Below, one piece after another: positions 10,177-18,668 of a DNA stretch of 64,000 nt. Location: NCBI RefSeq assembly GCF_024448335.1, contig NZ_JAMOHM010000009.1, forward strand, positions 117,935 through 181,934. The letters are read 5' to 3'. Position 1 is the stretch's first letter; each line of letters begins with the position of its first letter. A program made the translations under genes and the position numbers. The notes below the pieces were generated by a model. The model was given only the letters and a program-made list of their open reading frames with translations. It searched no databases and had not been told where the DNA came from. The stretch is from Stutzerimonas frequens. GTDB lineage: Bacteria; Pseudomonadota; Gammaproteobacteria; Pseudomonadales; Pseudomonadaceae.

Positions 10177-10922
10177 GCGACCGCCATTTCGACGAGCTGG
10201 CGACGCGTTTCGCCGAGAAGATCTACGGCGGCGCCAAGGGCGCGATCCGCCTGGCCGTGCTGCAGGCCGACCTGGCCGAGATCCTGCCGCCGCGCCCGCT
10301 GCGGGTGCTGGACATCGGCGCCGGGCTCGGCCATATGAGCCTCTGGCTGGCGCAGCAGGGCCATGCGGTCACCCTCGCCGAGCCCGCCGAACCGATGCTG
10401 CAAGGCGCCCGCCAGCAGTTCGCCGACGCCGGTCAGCAGGCCACCTTCATCCAGGCACCCTGGCAGGAGGTGGAAACGCATGTCGACGGCCGCTTCGACC
10501 TGGTCATCTGCCACGCCGTGCTGGAGTGGCTCGCCGAGCCCCAGGCGATCCTGCCGGTGCTGCACCGCCTAACCGCGGCCGATGGCTGGCTGTCGCTGGC
10601 CTTCTACAACCGCGATGCGCTGATCTACCGCAACCTGCTCAAGGGCCACTTCAAGAAGCTGCGCAGCCAGACCTATGCCGGCGAGCGGCAGAGCCTGACC
10701 CCGCAGCAACCGCTGGACCCACGCGAACTGGCCGCGCAACTCGCGCCGCACTGGCAGGTCGAATCCAGCAGTGGCGTGCGCGTTTTCCATGACTACATGC
10801 CCGCCGATTTCCAGGCCCGCACCGAGCCGGCCGACCTCATCGAGATGGAACTGGCCTACCGCCGCCATCCCACCTTCGCCGGCCTCGGGCGCTATCTGCA
10901 CTGGTTGTGCCGGCCACGCTGA
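10173..10922 (+). CDS. cmoM: tRNA carboxymethoxyuridine methyltransferase
   Basis: A 249-residue class I SAM-dependent methyltransferase. The SAM-binding motif DIGAGLGHMS lies near residues 47-56, and the CmoM/SmtA features AEPAEPML and FYNRDAL(I/V)YRNLL are seen. CmoM methylates 5-carboxymethoxyuridine at the tRNA wobble position (cmo5U to mcmo5U). The start was placed at 10173, inside the ATGA overlap with the MazG-like gene, because the homologous N-terminus is MSDRHFDELATRFAEKIYGG. The function assignment is from family resemblance. Confidence 0.88.
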   Translation: MSDRHFDELATRFAEKIYGGAKGAIRLAVLQADLAEILPPRPLRVLDIGAGLGHMSLWLAQQGHAVTLAEPAEPMLQGARQQFADAGQQATFIQAPWQEVETHVDGRFDLVICHAVLEWLAEPQAILPVLHRLTAADGWLSLAFYNRDALIYRNLLKGHFKKLRSQTYAGERQSLTPQQPLDPRELAAQLAPHWQVESSSGVRVFHDYMPADFQARTEPADLIEMELAYRRHPTFAGLGRYLHWLCRPR

Positions 10923-10940
10923 GCCGGCCGGGAGGTTTCC

Positions 10941-11549
10941 ATGTCGACCCGCGCGTTTATGCCCTTGCTCTGCCTTACCCTCGCGGCCTGCCAGAGCCAG
11001 AACCCCTATACCGACGAATCGGCGCCGATACCGCCCGCCCCTCCGGTGGAACAGATCCAGGCGCCCACCTACCCGGCCGCGCCCCGGGACTTCTCCAGCT
11101 ACCAGCACTGGAGCTGGCGCAGCCCGCCAGCGGGTACGGCTTCGATCAGCGGTGAAGAACTGCAGGAAATGGTCGCCGGCGCCCTCGATCAACGTGGTCT
11201 GCGGCCGGCACCGGGCAACGCTCCGGGTGATGTACGGATCAGCGCCAGCGCCAGCAAGGAAACCCGAGTCCGCCAGACCTACGACAACTACGGCTACGGC
11301 CCGCATGTCGGCGTAGGCCGTTATGGCGGTGGCTACGGCACCGGGTATGGCGTCGGCACCAGCGTGCCCATCGTGCGCAACTACGAGGAGGAAGTCGTCT
11401 CGGTGCGCATTGAGATGTTCGATGCGGCCTCCGGGCAATCGGTCTGGAGCAATCGTGCCGAAGCGCGCCTGAGCGGCAGCAGGGCCAAGCAGCAAGATGC
11501 GGTGCGCCAGGCCGTCGAACGGGCGCTGGCCGATTATCCGCCGCGCTGA
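10941..11549 (+). CDS. DUF4136 family lipoprotein (first of tandem pair)
   Basis: A 202-residue predicted lipoprotein with lipobox LAAC (Cys17). After a proline-rich spacer (about 28-45) comes the DUF4136-type segment FSSYQHWSWRSP, then a glycine- and tyrosine-rich stretch (about 113-135, GYGPHVGVGRYGGGYGTGYG) and a C-terminal strand-rich part. GGGAGG precedes the ATG. The next gene is a paralogue sharing the SYxxWSW motif, the QRGLRPA element and the C-terminal YPPR ending. Function unknown; envelope location is inferred. Confidence 0.8.
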   Translation: MSTRAFMPLLCLTLAACQSQNPYTDESAPIPPAPPVEQIQAPTYPAAPRDFSSYQHWSWRSPPAGTASISGEELQEMVAGALDQRGLRPAPGNAPGDVRISASASKETRVRQTYDNYGYGPHVGVGRYGGGYGTGYGVGTSVPIVRNYEEEVVSVRIEMFDAASGQSVWSNRAEARLSGSRAKQQDAVRQAVERALADYPPR

Positions 11550-11622
11550 GTGCGGCAAGTGGCTACGCGCCGAACGAAGGCGCCGGGCCTAGACTGAGCA
11601 GACCCTTCCCTGGAGAACGATC

Positions 11623-12180
11623 ATGTTCCGCCGTCTGTTGCTGATTCCCCTACTCCTCGCCCTCGTCGCCTGCCAGGGCCCGCAGGTGCAGCGTGATTTT
11701 GATCCGACACGGGATTTCTCCGCCTATCGCGCCTGGAGCTGGAAGGAGCCGGCCTTGCAGTACCGGCCGGATGACCCGCGCATACAGAGCGACCTCACCG
11801 AGCAGCGCATCCGCGACGCCATTGCCGAGCAACTGGACCAGCGCGGACTGCGTCCCGCCACGGCGGCTGCCGCGGCCGGCGTGCAGGTGCAGGCCTGGTA
11901 CATCGTCGACCAGCGAACCCAGCAATACACGACCACATCCGGCGCATGGGGTTATCCCTGGTATGGCTACTGGGGCGGACCGATGCTCACCGACACCCGC
12001 ACCATCGACTACCAGGTCGGCACCTTGCAGATCGACCTGTATGACGCTACCGATGGCAAGCTGGTCTGGCGTGGCAGCGCCGAGCAGACCCTGAGCAGCC
12101 GCCAGAGTACCCCCGAGCAACGCGCTGGCAGCATGCGCGAGCTGGTGGCGCGGGTGCTGTCGCAGTATCCACCACGCTGA
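11623..12180 (+). CDS. DUF4136 family lipoprotein (second of tandem pair)
   Basis: A 185-residue predicted lipoprotein with lipobox LVAC (Cys17). It has the DUF4136 segment FDPTRDFSAYRAWSW, a DQRGLRPA element and a central Gly/Trp/Tyr-rich stretch (WGYPWYGYWGGP). It ends in QYPPR like its neighbour, consistent with tandem duplication. CTGGAG precedes the ATG. No function is known to me for the family beyond predicted envelope association. Confidence 0.8.
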   Translation: MFRRLLLIPLLLALVACQGPQVQRDFDPTRDFSAYRAWSWKEPALQYRPDDPRIQSDLTEQRIRDAIAEQLDQRGLRPATAAAAAGVQVQAWYIVDQRTQQYTTTSGAWGYPWYGYWGGPMLTDTRTIDYQVGTLQIDLYDATDGKLVWRGSAEQTLSSRQSTPEQRAGSMRELVARVLSQYPPR

Positions 12181-12263
12181 ACGAAATGCCCGAATCTGTC
12201 AGGGTGCTGGCGAGCGGTCGCCGCACTCGCCATACTGTCGCGCCCCTGATCCGGAGACCCGAA

Positions 12264-12713
12264 ATGCCTGCTGTTGCCTGGTGGTTGCTCACCCTGCCGT
12301 TCATTGCCGGAGCCATGCTGCCGTTGCAGGCCGGGATCAACGGTCAGGTGGCGCGCCAGCTCGGCAACGTCATGGGCGCGGCATTGCTTTCGTTCACCGT
12401 GGGAACACTGGCGCTGTTCGTCATCGTGGCAGTGCAGCGCGATATCCCGGCGCTGCAGACCCTCAAGGGCCTGCACTGGTGGCACTGGTGCGGCGGCCTG
12501 CTGGGCGCCTTCTTTATCGCCGCCGCCGCCTTCGCCGCGCCGCGCACCGGCGCGCTGCTGTTCATGGCACTCTTGCTGGCCGGTCAGCTATTCGTCGCCC
12601 TGCTGCTGGACCACTTCGGCTGGGCCGGCTTTCGTCAGTCACCCATCAGCCTGGGCAAGGTGGCCGGCCTGCTGCTGATCTTCGGCGGTGTCTGGCTGAT
12701 CCAGCGTGGCTAA
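12264..12713 (+). CDS. DMT-superfamily membrane protein (DUF606/YdcZ type)
   Basis: A 149-residue membrane protein with about five hydrophobic helices. The N-terminal PLQAGINGQVARQLG is typical of the DUF606/YdcZ half-size members of the drug/metabolite transporter superfamily, which probably work as dimers. The ATG at 12264 is preceded by CCGGAG; an upstream in-frame ATG would add a non-hydrophobic extension and was not used. It ends 5 bases before the convergent SdiA-regulated gene. Substrate unknown. Confidence 0.8.
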   Translation: MPAVAWWLLTLPFIAGAMLPLQAGINGQVARQLGNVMGAALLSFTVGTLALFVIVAVQRDIPALQTLKGLHWWHWCGGLLGAFFIAAAAFAAPRTGALLFMALLLAGQLFVALLLDHFGWAGFRQSPISLGKVAGLLLIFGGVWLIQRG

Positions 12714-12718
12714 CCTGG

Positions 12719-13654
12719 TCACTCGTGCTCGAAGGCGTAGAACAGATTGGGCTCGCTGACCAGATAGAGATTGCCCTGCGCATCGAAGGTCATGCCCTCG
12801 GCCTGCGGTACGCTGCGCTCAAGCCCGGCGAAACCGCGCCATAGCGAGCGGAAGCTGACCAGGTCACCTTCGGCATCCAGCTCCAGCATCATCTTCGCCT
12901 CGTCGCTGAGCAGCACGAGGTGACCGGTCTGCTCGTCGAAATGCACCGACGACAGGTCGCTGGCCATGTCCAGCTTGTCGATCCAGGCCTCGCGGTCGAT
13001 GATTTTGATGTCCATGTCGCCCGCCAGGCTGCGTTTGATGCCCTGTATTTCATAGAGCTTGCGTGGCGAGTGCTCCTTGACCACGAACAGCCGATCGCCG
13101 GTGCGGTCGTAACCCACGCCCTCAAAACCGGTATTGTCCTCGTCGTTCAGGGCCAGGGTGATGGAGCGCGCTTCGGCACGGCGCAGCGGGCCGGCCAGGT
13201 CCGGCACCTGCACCACGACCAGCGCCTGCTGGCGCTCTTCGGTCAGCACCAGCAGGCCGTCACCCAGATAGGTCACACCCTCGACATCTTCGAAGCCCTG
13301 CAGCGGATAGCGGGCGATGAACTCACCATCACGACCCAGCGCCAGCAGCTCCTCCGGGTTGTTGACCACGGCCCACAGATGGCCGCGACGCTCGTCGTAG
13401 GTCAGCCCGGACAGGTTGTCCTTAACCGTAGCCACGGGCAGCGCATCGATTCTCGCCCGGTATTCCGGCAGCCACAGGCTGCGACGCTCCCAGCTGTGCT
13501 CATGCCAGGCGGTTTTCAGCGTATAGAACAGGCGCTCGTCCAGATGCAGCGTCAGGGCGGCATACAGCAAGCCGAACAGAACGCCGCCATATATCCAGGC
13601 CGGGCGCAGCGTCGCGATTCGTCCCAGTTGCGCTCGGGCAAGGGCTCGCATCAT
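12719..13654 (-). CDS. SdiA-regulated domain protein, membrane anchored
   Basis: A 311-residue protein with one N-terminal membrane helix (about 19-36) and a large extracytoplasmic domain. The repeated strand motifs (NLSGLTYDERRGHLWAVVN, FEDVEGVTYLGDGLLVLTEE, FEGVGYDRTGDRLFVVKE) are those of the SdiA-regulated/YjiK beta-propeller family. Such proteins are predicted to be periplasmic; no enzymatic activity is established to my knowledge. The start is either of two adjacent ATG codons (13654 or 13651). Confidence 0.82.
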   Translation of the reverse strand: MMRALARAQLGRIATLRPAWIYGGVLFGLLYAALTLHLDERLFYTLKTAWHEHSWERRSLWLPEYRARIDALPVATVKDNLSGLTYDERRGHLWAVVNNPEELLALGRDGEFIARYPLQGFEDVEGVTYLGDGLLVLTEERQQALVVVQVPDLAGPLRRAEARSITLALNDEDNTGFEGVGYDRTGDRLFVVKEHSPRKLYEIQGIKRSLAGDMDIKIIDREAWIDKLDMASDLSSVHFDEQTGHLVLLSDEAKMMLELDAEGDLVSFRSLWRGFAGLERSVPQAEGMTFDAQGNLYLVSEPNLFYAFEHE

Positions 13655-13877
13655 CAGGTTTCTCTCTCAGGGAATACCGGACAGGCTGCCCGGGAGTTGT
13701 TGCAATGGAATGAAGGCAGGGGCACAGGGGGGCTCGCCAGAGACTACGCAGCCTCATACCGACCGCCCCATTGCGGCTTTGTTCCGGTATGACCAATTGA
13801 ACTCTCGGTCCCGGCCAGCAGCCAAATACCCAGGGCTGCGCTTGCGCACCGCAATCGAACGTTCAGGAGAGTGATAC

Positions 13878-14171
13878 ATGCGGGTAGAAGGATTCTTCGA
13901 ATGGCTGGGACAGGCGCTGGGCGCGGTCATACGTTTCATTGTCGAGGGACTGGGCGACTTCTTCGGCCTGTTTGCCAGAGCCGGACACAATTTCCTCGAG
14001 GGGCTTTCCCGCACGCTGGGAATGGACCGCTCGCTGCTGAGCCTGGTCGCGCTGGTTATCGGCCTGCTGTTGCTGGTCGCGGCCGTTCGCTCATTCTTCC
14101 GCGGCTCGATCATCGGCGGGCTGGTCTGGCTGTTCCTCGGCTTGTGGCTGCTGAGCTGGCTGATTCACTGA
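13878..14171 (+). CDS. Small membrane protein of unknown function
   Basis: A 97-residue hydrophobic protein. The first 50 residues are amphipathic, rich in Phe and Gly (GFFEWLGQALGAVIRFIVEGL), and the last 45 form about two membrane helices (LLSLVALVIGLLLLVAAV and IIGGLVWLFLGLWLLSWLI). CAGGAGAG precedes the ATG. I do not recognise a family. It precedes the MATE exporter by 96 bases on the same strand. Confidence 0.65.
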   Translation: MRVEGFFEWLGQALGAVIRFIVEGLGDFFGLFARAGHNFLEGLSRTLGMDRSLLSLVALVIGLLLLVAAVRSFFRGSIIGGLVWLFLGLWLLSWLIH

Positions 14172-14267
14172 TCGCGCCGACACATCGCCCGGTGCGCCCC
14201 GGGCACTGCGGTTTTTCCTCTTTTCCCACAGGCCACGTATAGTGCCGGGCCGTCCCGGAGGCCGGTA

Positions 14268-15641
14268 ATGTCGCGCATGCTTGCCGCCTGGCGCCACGCG
14301 CCCACGCATCAGAAGGTGTGGGCGCTGGCGGCGCCGATGATCCTGTCGAACCTGTCCGTGCCACTGGTAGCGCTGGTGGACAGCAGTGTGATCGGCCATC
14401 TGCCGCACGCTCACCAGCTGGGCGCGGTGGCGGTTGGCGGCAGCCTGTACACGCTGCTGGTGTGGGTGATGGGCTTCCTGCGCATGGGGACCACCGGCTT
14501 CGCCGCCCAGGCCGCTGGCCGCAACGATGGCGGCGCGCTGCGCCAGATCCTCCTGCAGGGGCTGTTGCTGGCCCTCGGCTTCGCCCTGCTGCTGGGCACG
14601 CTCGGCGTGCCGCTCAAGGGCGCCGCGCTGCAGCTGATACAGCCCTCCGCGGAACTGGACGACCTGACCCGTGACTATTTCCATACGCGCCTGTTCGGCC
14701 TACCCGCGGCGCTGGCCAGCTATGCGCTGATCGGCTGGTTTCTCGGCACGCAGAACGCCCGCGCGCCGCTGGCCATTCTGCTGACGACGAACCTGATCAA
14801 TGTCGCGCTGGACCTGTGGTTCGTGCTCGGCCTCGACTGGGGCGTGGCCGGCGCCGCGCGCGCCTCGGTGATCGCCGAATGGAGCGGCGCGCTGCTTGGC
14901 CTGGCCCTTACTCGCAAGGCCCTGGCGCGTTATCCCGGCCGACTCAACACTCGCGCGCTGCGGCACTGGACAAGCTGGCGCCCGCTGATGGCGGTCAACC
15001 GCGACATTTTCCTGCGCTCGCTGGCACTGCAGCTGGTGTTCTTCCTGGTCACGGTGCAGGGCACCCGCCTGGGCGATGCCACAGTCGCCGCCAACGCCCT
15101 GCTGCTCAACGGCCTGCTGCTGACCGCGCATGCCCTCGACGGACTGGCCCATGCGGTGGAAGCCTTGAGCGGGCATGCCATCGGTGCAGGCGACCGCAAC
15201 GCACTGCAACGGGTGATGGTGGTTGCCGGGGGTTGGTCATTGCTGGCCAGCATCGCCTTCGGCCTGTTCTTTCTGTTCGGCGGCCAGCTGTTCATCCAGT
15301 TGCAGACCGACATACCCGAAGTGCGCCAGACCGCGCTGACCTACTTGCCCTATCTGGCGGCATTGCCGCTGATCGCGGTCTGGAGCTATCTGCTCGATGG
15401 CCTGTTCATCGGTGCCACCCGCGCGCGGGAGATGCGCAACAGCATGCTGCTGGCGGTGGCGCTGACGTTACCGCTGGGCTGGCTGCTGCAGGGGCTGGGC
15501 AATCACGGCTTGTGGCTGGCGTTTCTCACCTTCATGCTGACGCGCGGCATCTGCCTGGGCGTGCTCGCCTTGCGTCTGCAGCGCCGCGGCGCCTGGTTTA
15601 CCATGAGCACGCCTGACACCACACATTCCGAAGGACGCTGA
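14268..15641 (+). CDS. MATE family efflux transporter (DinF type)
   Basis: A 457-residue inner-membrane exporter with about 12 helices and the MATE/DinF N-terminus (PMILSNLSVPLVALVDSSVIGHL). Members export cationic drugs or metabolites using H+ or Na+ gradients. A GGAGG lies six bases before the ATG. Only 2 bases separate it from the following DUF2214 gene, so the two are probably co-transcribed. Resemblance is closest to the DinF branch, but no SOS box was seen upstream. Confidence 0.9.
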   Translation: MSRMLAAWRHAPTHQKVWALAAPMILSNLSVPLVALVDSSVIGHLPHAHQLGAVAVGGSLYTLLVWVMGFLRMGTTGFAAQAAGRNDGGALRQILLQGLLLALGFALLLGTLGVPLKGAALQLIQPSAELDDLTRDYFHTRLFGLPAALASYALIGWFLGTQNARAPLAILLTTNLINVALDLWFVLGLDWGVAGAARASVIAEWSGALLGLALTRKALARYPGRLNTRALRHWTSWRPLMAVNRDIFLRSLALQLVFFLVTVQGTRLGDATVAANALLLNGLLLTAHALDGLAHAVEALSGHAIGAGDRNALQRVMVVAGGWSLLASIAFGLFFLFGGQLFIQLQTDIPEVRQTALTYLPYLAALPLIAVWSYLLDGLFIGATRAREMRNSMLLAVALTLPLGWLLQGLGNHGLWLAFLTFMLTRGICLGVLALRLQRRGAWFTMSTPDTTHSEGR

Positions 15642-15643
15642 AC

Positions 15644-16102
15644 ATGGCCTATGCCATTGCCGCCTACCTGCACTTTCTGGCGATCTTCCTGCTATTTGCC
15701 CTGTTGCTGCTGGAGCATCAGCTGTTCCGCCAGCCGCTGACGCTGGAGCGCGCGCGCAGCCTGTTCCGTATCGACATAGCCTTTGGCATCACGGCCGCGG
15801 CCGTGCTGGCGAGCGGCATCGCCCGGGCGGTCTTCTATGGCAAGGGTCTGGACTACTATCTGAAAAACGGCTTCTTTCACGCCAAGGTCGGTTTGTTCGT
15901 GGTCGTCGCCGTCCTGTCCATCTACCCGACGCTGACCTTTCTGCGCTGGCGCCCCGCGCTCACGGCAGGCCAGGCGCCGACCGTCTCGAGCGGCAGCGCC
16001 AGGTGGGTCAAGCTGTCCATCCGCCTGGAGCTGCTGCTGCTCGCGCTGATTCCCCTGCTGGCGGCACTGATGGCACGAGGCTTCGGCGTCATGCCCGGCT
16101 GA
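15644..16102 (+). CDS. DUF2214 family membrane protein
   Basis: A 152-residue protein with four predicted membrane helices. It has the family signatures HFLAIFLLFALLLLEHQ (helix 1), the FGITAAAVLASGIARAVFYGKG segment and NGFFHAKVGLF. The conserved histidines His11, His19 (in LEHQ) and the HAK motif could bind a cofactor, but none is established. AAGGA precedes the ATG. It directly follows the MATE exporter. Confidence 0.82.
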   Translation: MAYAIAAYLHFLAIFLLFALLLLEHQLFRQPLTLERARSLFRIDIAFGITAAAVLASGIARAVFYGKGLDYYLKNGFFHAKVGLFVVVAVLSIYPTLTFLRWRPALTAGQAPTVSSGSARWVKLSIRLELLLLALIPLLAALMARGFGVMPG

Positions 16103-16110
16103 CGCCGGGC
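16093..16110. terminator. Possible shared terminator hairpin
   Basis: A 7-base-pair stem with a 4-base loop (GCCCGGC-TGAC-GCCGGGC) spans the end of the DUF2214 gene, in the 13-base gap to convergent speA. No T-run follows on either side, so it could be chance in GC-rich DNA. Confidence 0.3.
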
Positions 16111-16115
16111 CCCCA

Positions 16116-18029
16116 TCAGGGCGTCAGGTAGGACGAACGCGTCAGGCCCAGGCGCAGCGCGTCGATGTACTGCGTGCGTTCCTTGGCGCTCAACTTGGCC
16201 CCGGCCACCTTGTCGCGGTAGTAGGTCATCAGCTCCTCGGGCGACAGATGCACATAGCGCAGCATGTCCTCGATGGTGTCATGGGTCTCGATGCCGGCGT
16301 GGTAGTAGCTACCGTCCTCGCGCTGATAAACGTTCACCGAGTCGGTGTCGCCGAACAGGTTGTGCATGTCGCCAAGAATCTCCTGATAGGCACCTACCAG
16401 GAACACGCCGAGGAAGTACTCCTCGCCAGGCGCGACCTCGTGCACCGGCATGCTGCTTTCGATGCTCTGCTCGTCGACGTAGTGCTTGATCTTGCCATCC
16501 GAGTCGCAAGTCAGATCCTGCAGCACGGCGCGCCGCACCGGCTCCTCGGTCAACCGCTGCAGCGGCACGATCGGCAGGATCTGGTCGATCGCCCAGGTGT
16601 CCGGCAGGCTCTGGAACACCGAGAAGTTACAGATGTACTTGTCCGCCAGCTTGTCGTTGAGCTCGTCGAGCACCGCCCGATGCGAGCGCTGACGGGCCTT
16701 GAGCTGGTTGTACAGGCGGCGGCAGATGGCGAAATAGCTCTGCTCGGCCAGCGCCTTCTGTGCCAGGGTCAGCTTGCCGGACGCGTACTGCGCGCTGGAC
16801 TCGCTCATGTAATGGGTGGCGCGCCAGTAGGTCTCGGTGACCATTTCCGGGTCGGTCGGGCCGAGCAGATCGGCCAGAGACTGGACGATTTCCGGCAGAT
16901 CGTCGTAGTTATCGATCACCGGCAACTCGTCGTTGTGCCGCTCGACGTCGGTGACCTGCATGACCAGCACCGCATGATGCGCCGTCATCGCCCGCCCGCT
17001 CTCGGAGAAAATGTTCGGGTGCGGCAGGCCCTGCGCCTCGCAGAACTCCTTGAGCATGCCGACCACGGTACCGGCGTATTCGTCGATGTCGTAGTTGATC
17101 GAACTGGCATTGCGCGAGTGGGTGCCGTCGTAGTCGACTCCCAAGCCGCCGCCGACATCGATGTAATCCACCGGCAGCCCGAGTGCACGCAATTCTGCGT
17201 AATAGCGGATGGCTTCCCGGAAGCCCTGGCGGTAGTCGGCCAGGTTGGCGATCTGCGAGCCCATGTGGAAGTGCAACAGGCGAATGCCCTGATCCATCTC
17301 TGCGGCGCGGAAGCGTTCGATCACCGAGAGCAACTGCGCTGCGGACAAGCCGAACTTGGAACGCTCGCCACCGGTATCGGCCCACTTGGACGATGCCAGC
17401 GACGACAGGCGCACGCGCAGGCCGACCTGCGGGGTCAGCTTGAGCTCGTTGGCCTCCTCGATCACCAGGCCGACCTCGGACTCCTTCTCGATGACGATGA
17501 ACACATTGTGGCCGAGCTTCTGCCCCATCAGCGCCAGGCGGATGAACTCGCGGTCCTTGTAGCCGTTGCAGACAATGGTGCCGCCCTTCGGCGCCAGCGC
17601 CAGCACCGCCATCAGCTCCGGCTTGGAGCCTGCCTCCAGGCCGATGGAAACGTTCTGCGTGGCGATGATGTTCTCCACCACCGCTTCCTGCTGATTGACC
17701 TTGATCGGGTACAACGCGGTGTACTTGCCGGCGTACTCCATGCGCTCGATGTTGGCGTCGAAGGCTCCGGTCAGGCGCCGCACGCGGTCCTGCAGGATGC
17801 CGGGAAACCGCACCAGCAGCGGCAGCGACAGCCCCGCCTCGCGCAATTGCTCGATCAGCCCGTTGAACTCGATCGGCTCGCCGCTGGGGCCCTGCGGGCG
17901 AACCTCGACGTTGCCCTGATCATTGATGGCGAAGTAACCGGCACCCCAGTGGCGAATGCCATAGATGCTGCGGCTGTCAGCAGCGGTCCACTGGCTGCCG
18001 TCATCTTTACGTGTGCGTCGTACGGGCAT
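16116..18029 (-). CDS. speA: Biosynthetic arginine decarboxylase
   Basis: A 637-residue PLP enzyme of the group IV decarboxylases that converts arginine to agmatine, the alternative entry to putrescine. The PLP lysine is Lys110 in LYPIKVNQQ; the glycine-rich phosphate-binding [10 protein letters not shown] and the catalytic C-terminal region (LTCDSDGKI, with the conserved Cys) are present. GGGAGG precedes the ATG. The length is usual for SpeA (about 630-660). Together with speC it gives two routes to putrescine. Confidence 0.97.
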   Translation of the reverse strand: MPVRRTRKDDGSQWTAADSRSIYGIRHWGAGYFAINDQGNVEVRPQGPSGEPIEFNGLIEQLREAGLSLPLLVRFPGILQDRVRRLTGAFDANIERMEYAGKYTALYPIKVNQQEAVVENIIATQNVSIGLEAGSKPELMAVLALAPKGGTIVCNGYKDREFIRLALMGQKLGHNVFIVIEKESEVGLVIEEANELKLTPQVGLRVRLSSLASSKWADTGGERSKFGLSAAQLLSVIERFRAAEMDQGIRLLHFHMGSQIANLADYRQGFREAIRYYAELRALGLPVDYIDVGGGLGVDYDGTHSRNASSINYDIDEYAGTVVGMLKEFCEAQGLPHPNIFSESGRAMTAHHAVLVMQVTDVERHNDELPVIDNYDDLPEIVQSLADLLGPTDPEMVTETYWRATHYMSESSAQYASGKLTLAQKALAEQSYFAICRRLYNQLKARQRSHRAVLDELNDKLADKYICNFSVFQSLPDTWAIDQILPIVPLQRLTEEPVRRAVLQDLTCDSDGKIKHYVDEQSIESSMPVHEVAPGEEYFLGVFLVGAYQEILGDMHNLFGDTDSVNVYQREDGSYYHAGIETHDTIEDMLRYVHLSPEELMTYYRDKVAGAKLSAKERTQYIDALRLGLTRSSYLTP

Positions 18030-18150
18030 CGAAGCCTCCCGGAAAGAATTGAACGTTTCGCCTCAGGCAGATGCGCCCAGCGAAGGCTATGCGGCTTCGA
18101 CAGCCGATATGCGTAAAAAGGTGAAAATTGGTGAGGCGATCACAGCGACA

Positions 18151-18522
18151 TCAGCCGCCGGACTTCTTGGCCTTGAAGCCACGCTTGGTCAGCTCGTCAA
18201 TCAGCAGCTGAACATGATCGCCCTGAATCTCGATGACGCCTTCCTTCAGCGCCCCGCCCGTGCCGCAGCGGCGTTTCAGCGCGCTGGCGAGCTCCTTGAG
18301 CTCGCTCTCCGGCAGGGGCACGCCACTGATGGTCGTCACCGTCTTGCCGCCCCGCCCCTTGCTCTCGCGGCGCACCCGTGCAATGCCGTCGCCTTCGGGC
18401 ACAACGCTTTGTTTGCAGATGCAACTGCCCAGCGGCTGACTGCACTCGGGACAATGCCGGCCGGCATCGGTGGAATAGACCAGCCCGCTCAGGCCGGCCA
18501 GGGAAGTGGTTTTCTTCGCCAC
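18151..18522 (-). CDS. yciH: SUI1/YciH family translation factor
   Basis: A 123-residue homologue of eIF1/SUI1. The N-terminus has clustered cysteines (CPECSQPLGSCICK), and the C-terminal SUI1 domain starts near residue 55 (KTVTTISGVPLPESELKELASALKRRCGTGGALK). YciH in E. coli affects start-site selection fidelity. The start is taken as the GTG at 18522 (protein VAKKTTSLAG...), which has GAGG five bases upstream and matches homologues beginning MAKK. It is 128 bases upstream of divergent speA's leader. Confidence 0.9.
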   Translation of the reverse strand: MAKKTTSLAGLSGLVYSTDAGRHCPECSQPLGSCICKQSVVPEGDGIARVRRESKGRGGKTVTTISGVPLPESELKELASALKRRCGTGGALKEGVIEIQGDHVQLLIDELTKRGFKAKKSGG

Positions 18523-18609
18523 ACAAACCTCACTCGCCAATCTGGCTCTGCCTGGCAGAGCCGAAGTGCCGGCTAATTTACCAGCAATGCGAGTCGCTAG
18601 CAGAACAGC

Positions 18610-18637
18610 GTCCGGGCAGCGGGATCGAAGCCCGGAC
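18610..18637 (-). terminator. Possible terminator downstream of thiO
   Basis: A perfect 8-base-pair inverted repeat (GTCCGGGC / GCCCGGAC) with a 12-base loop lies 32 bases past the thiO stop, before the yciH start. There is no T-run, so this is tentative. Confidence 0.35.
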
Positions 18638-18668
18638 TTCGTGAAGCTGGAGCAAGGCGAAGAGCCGA

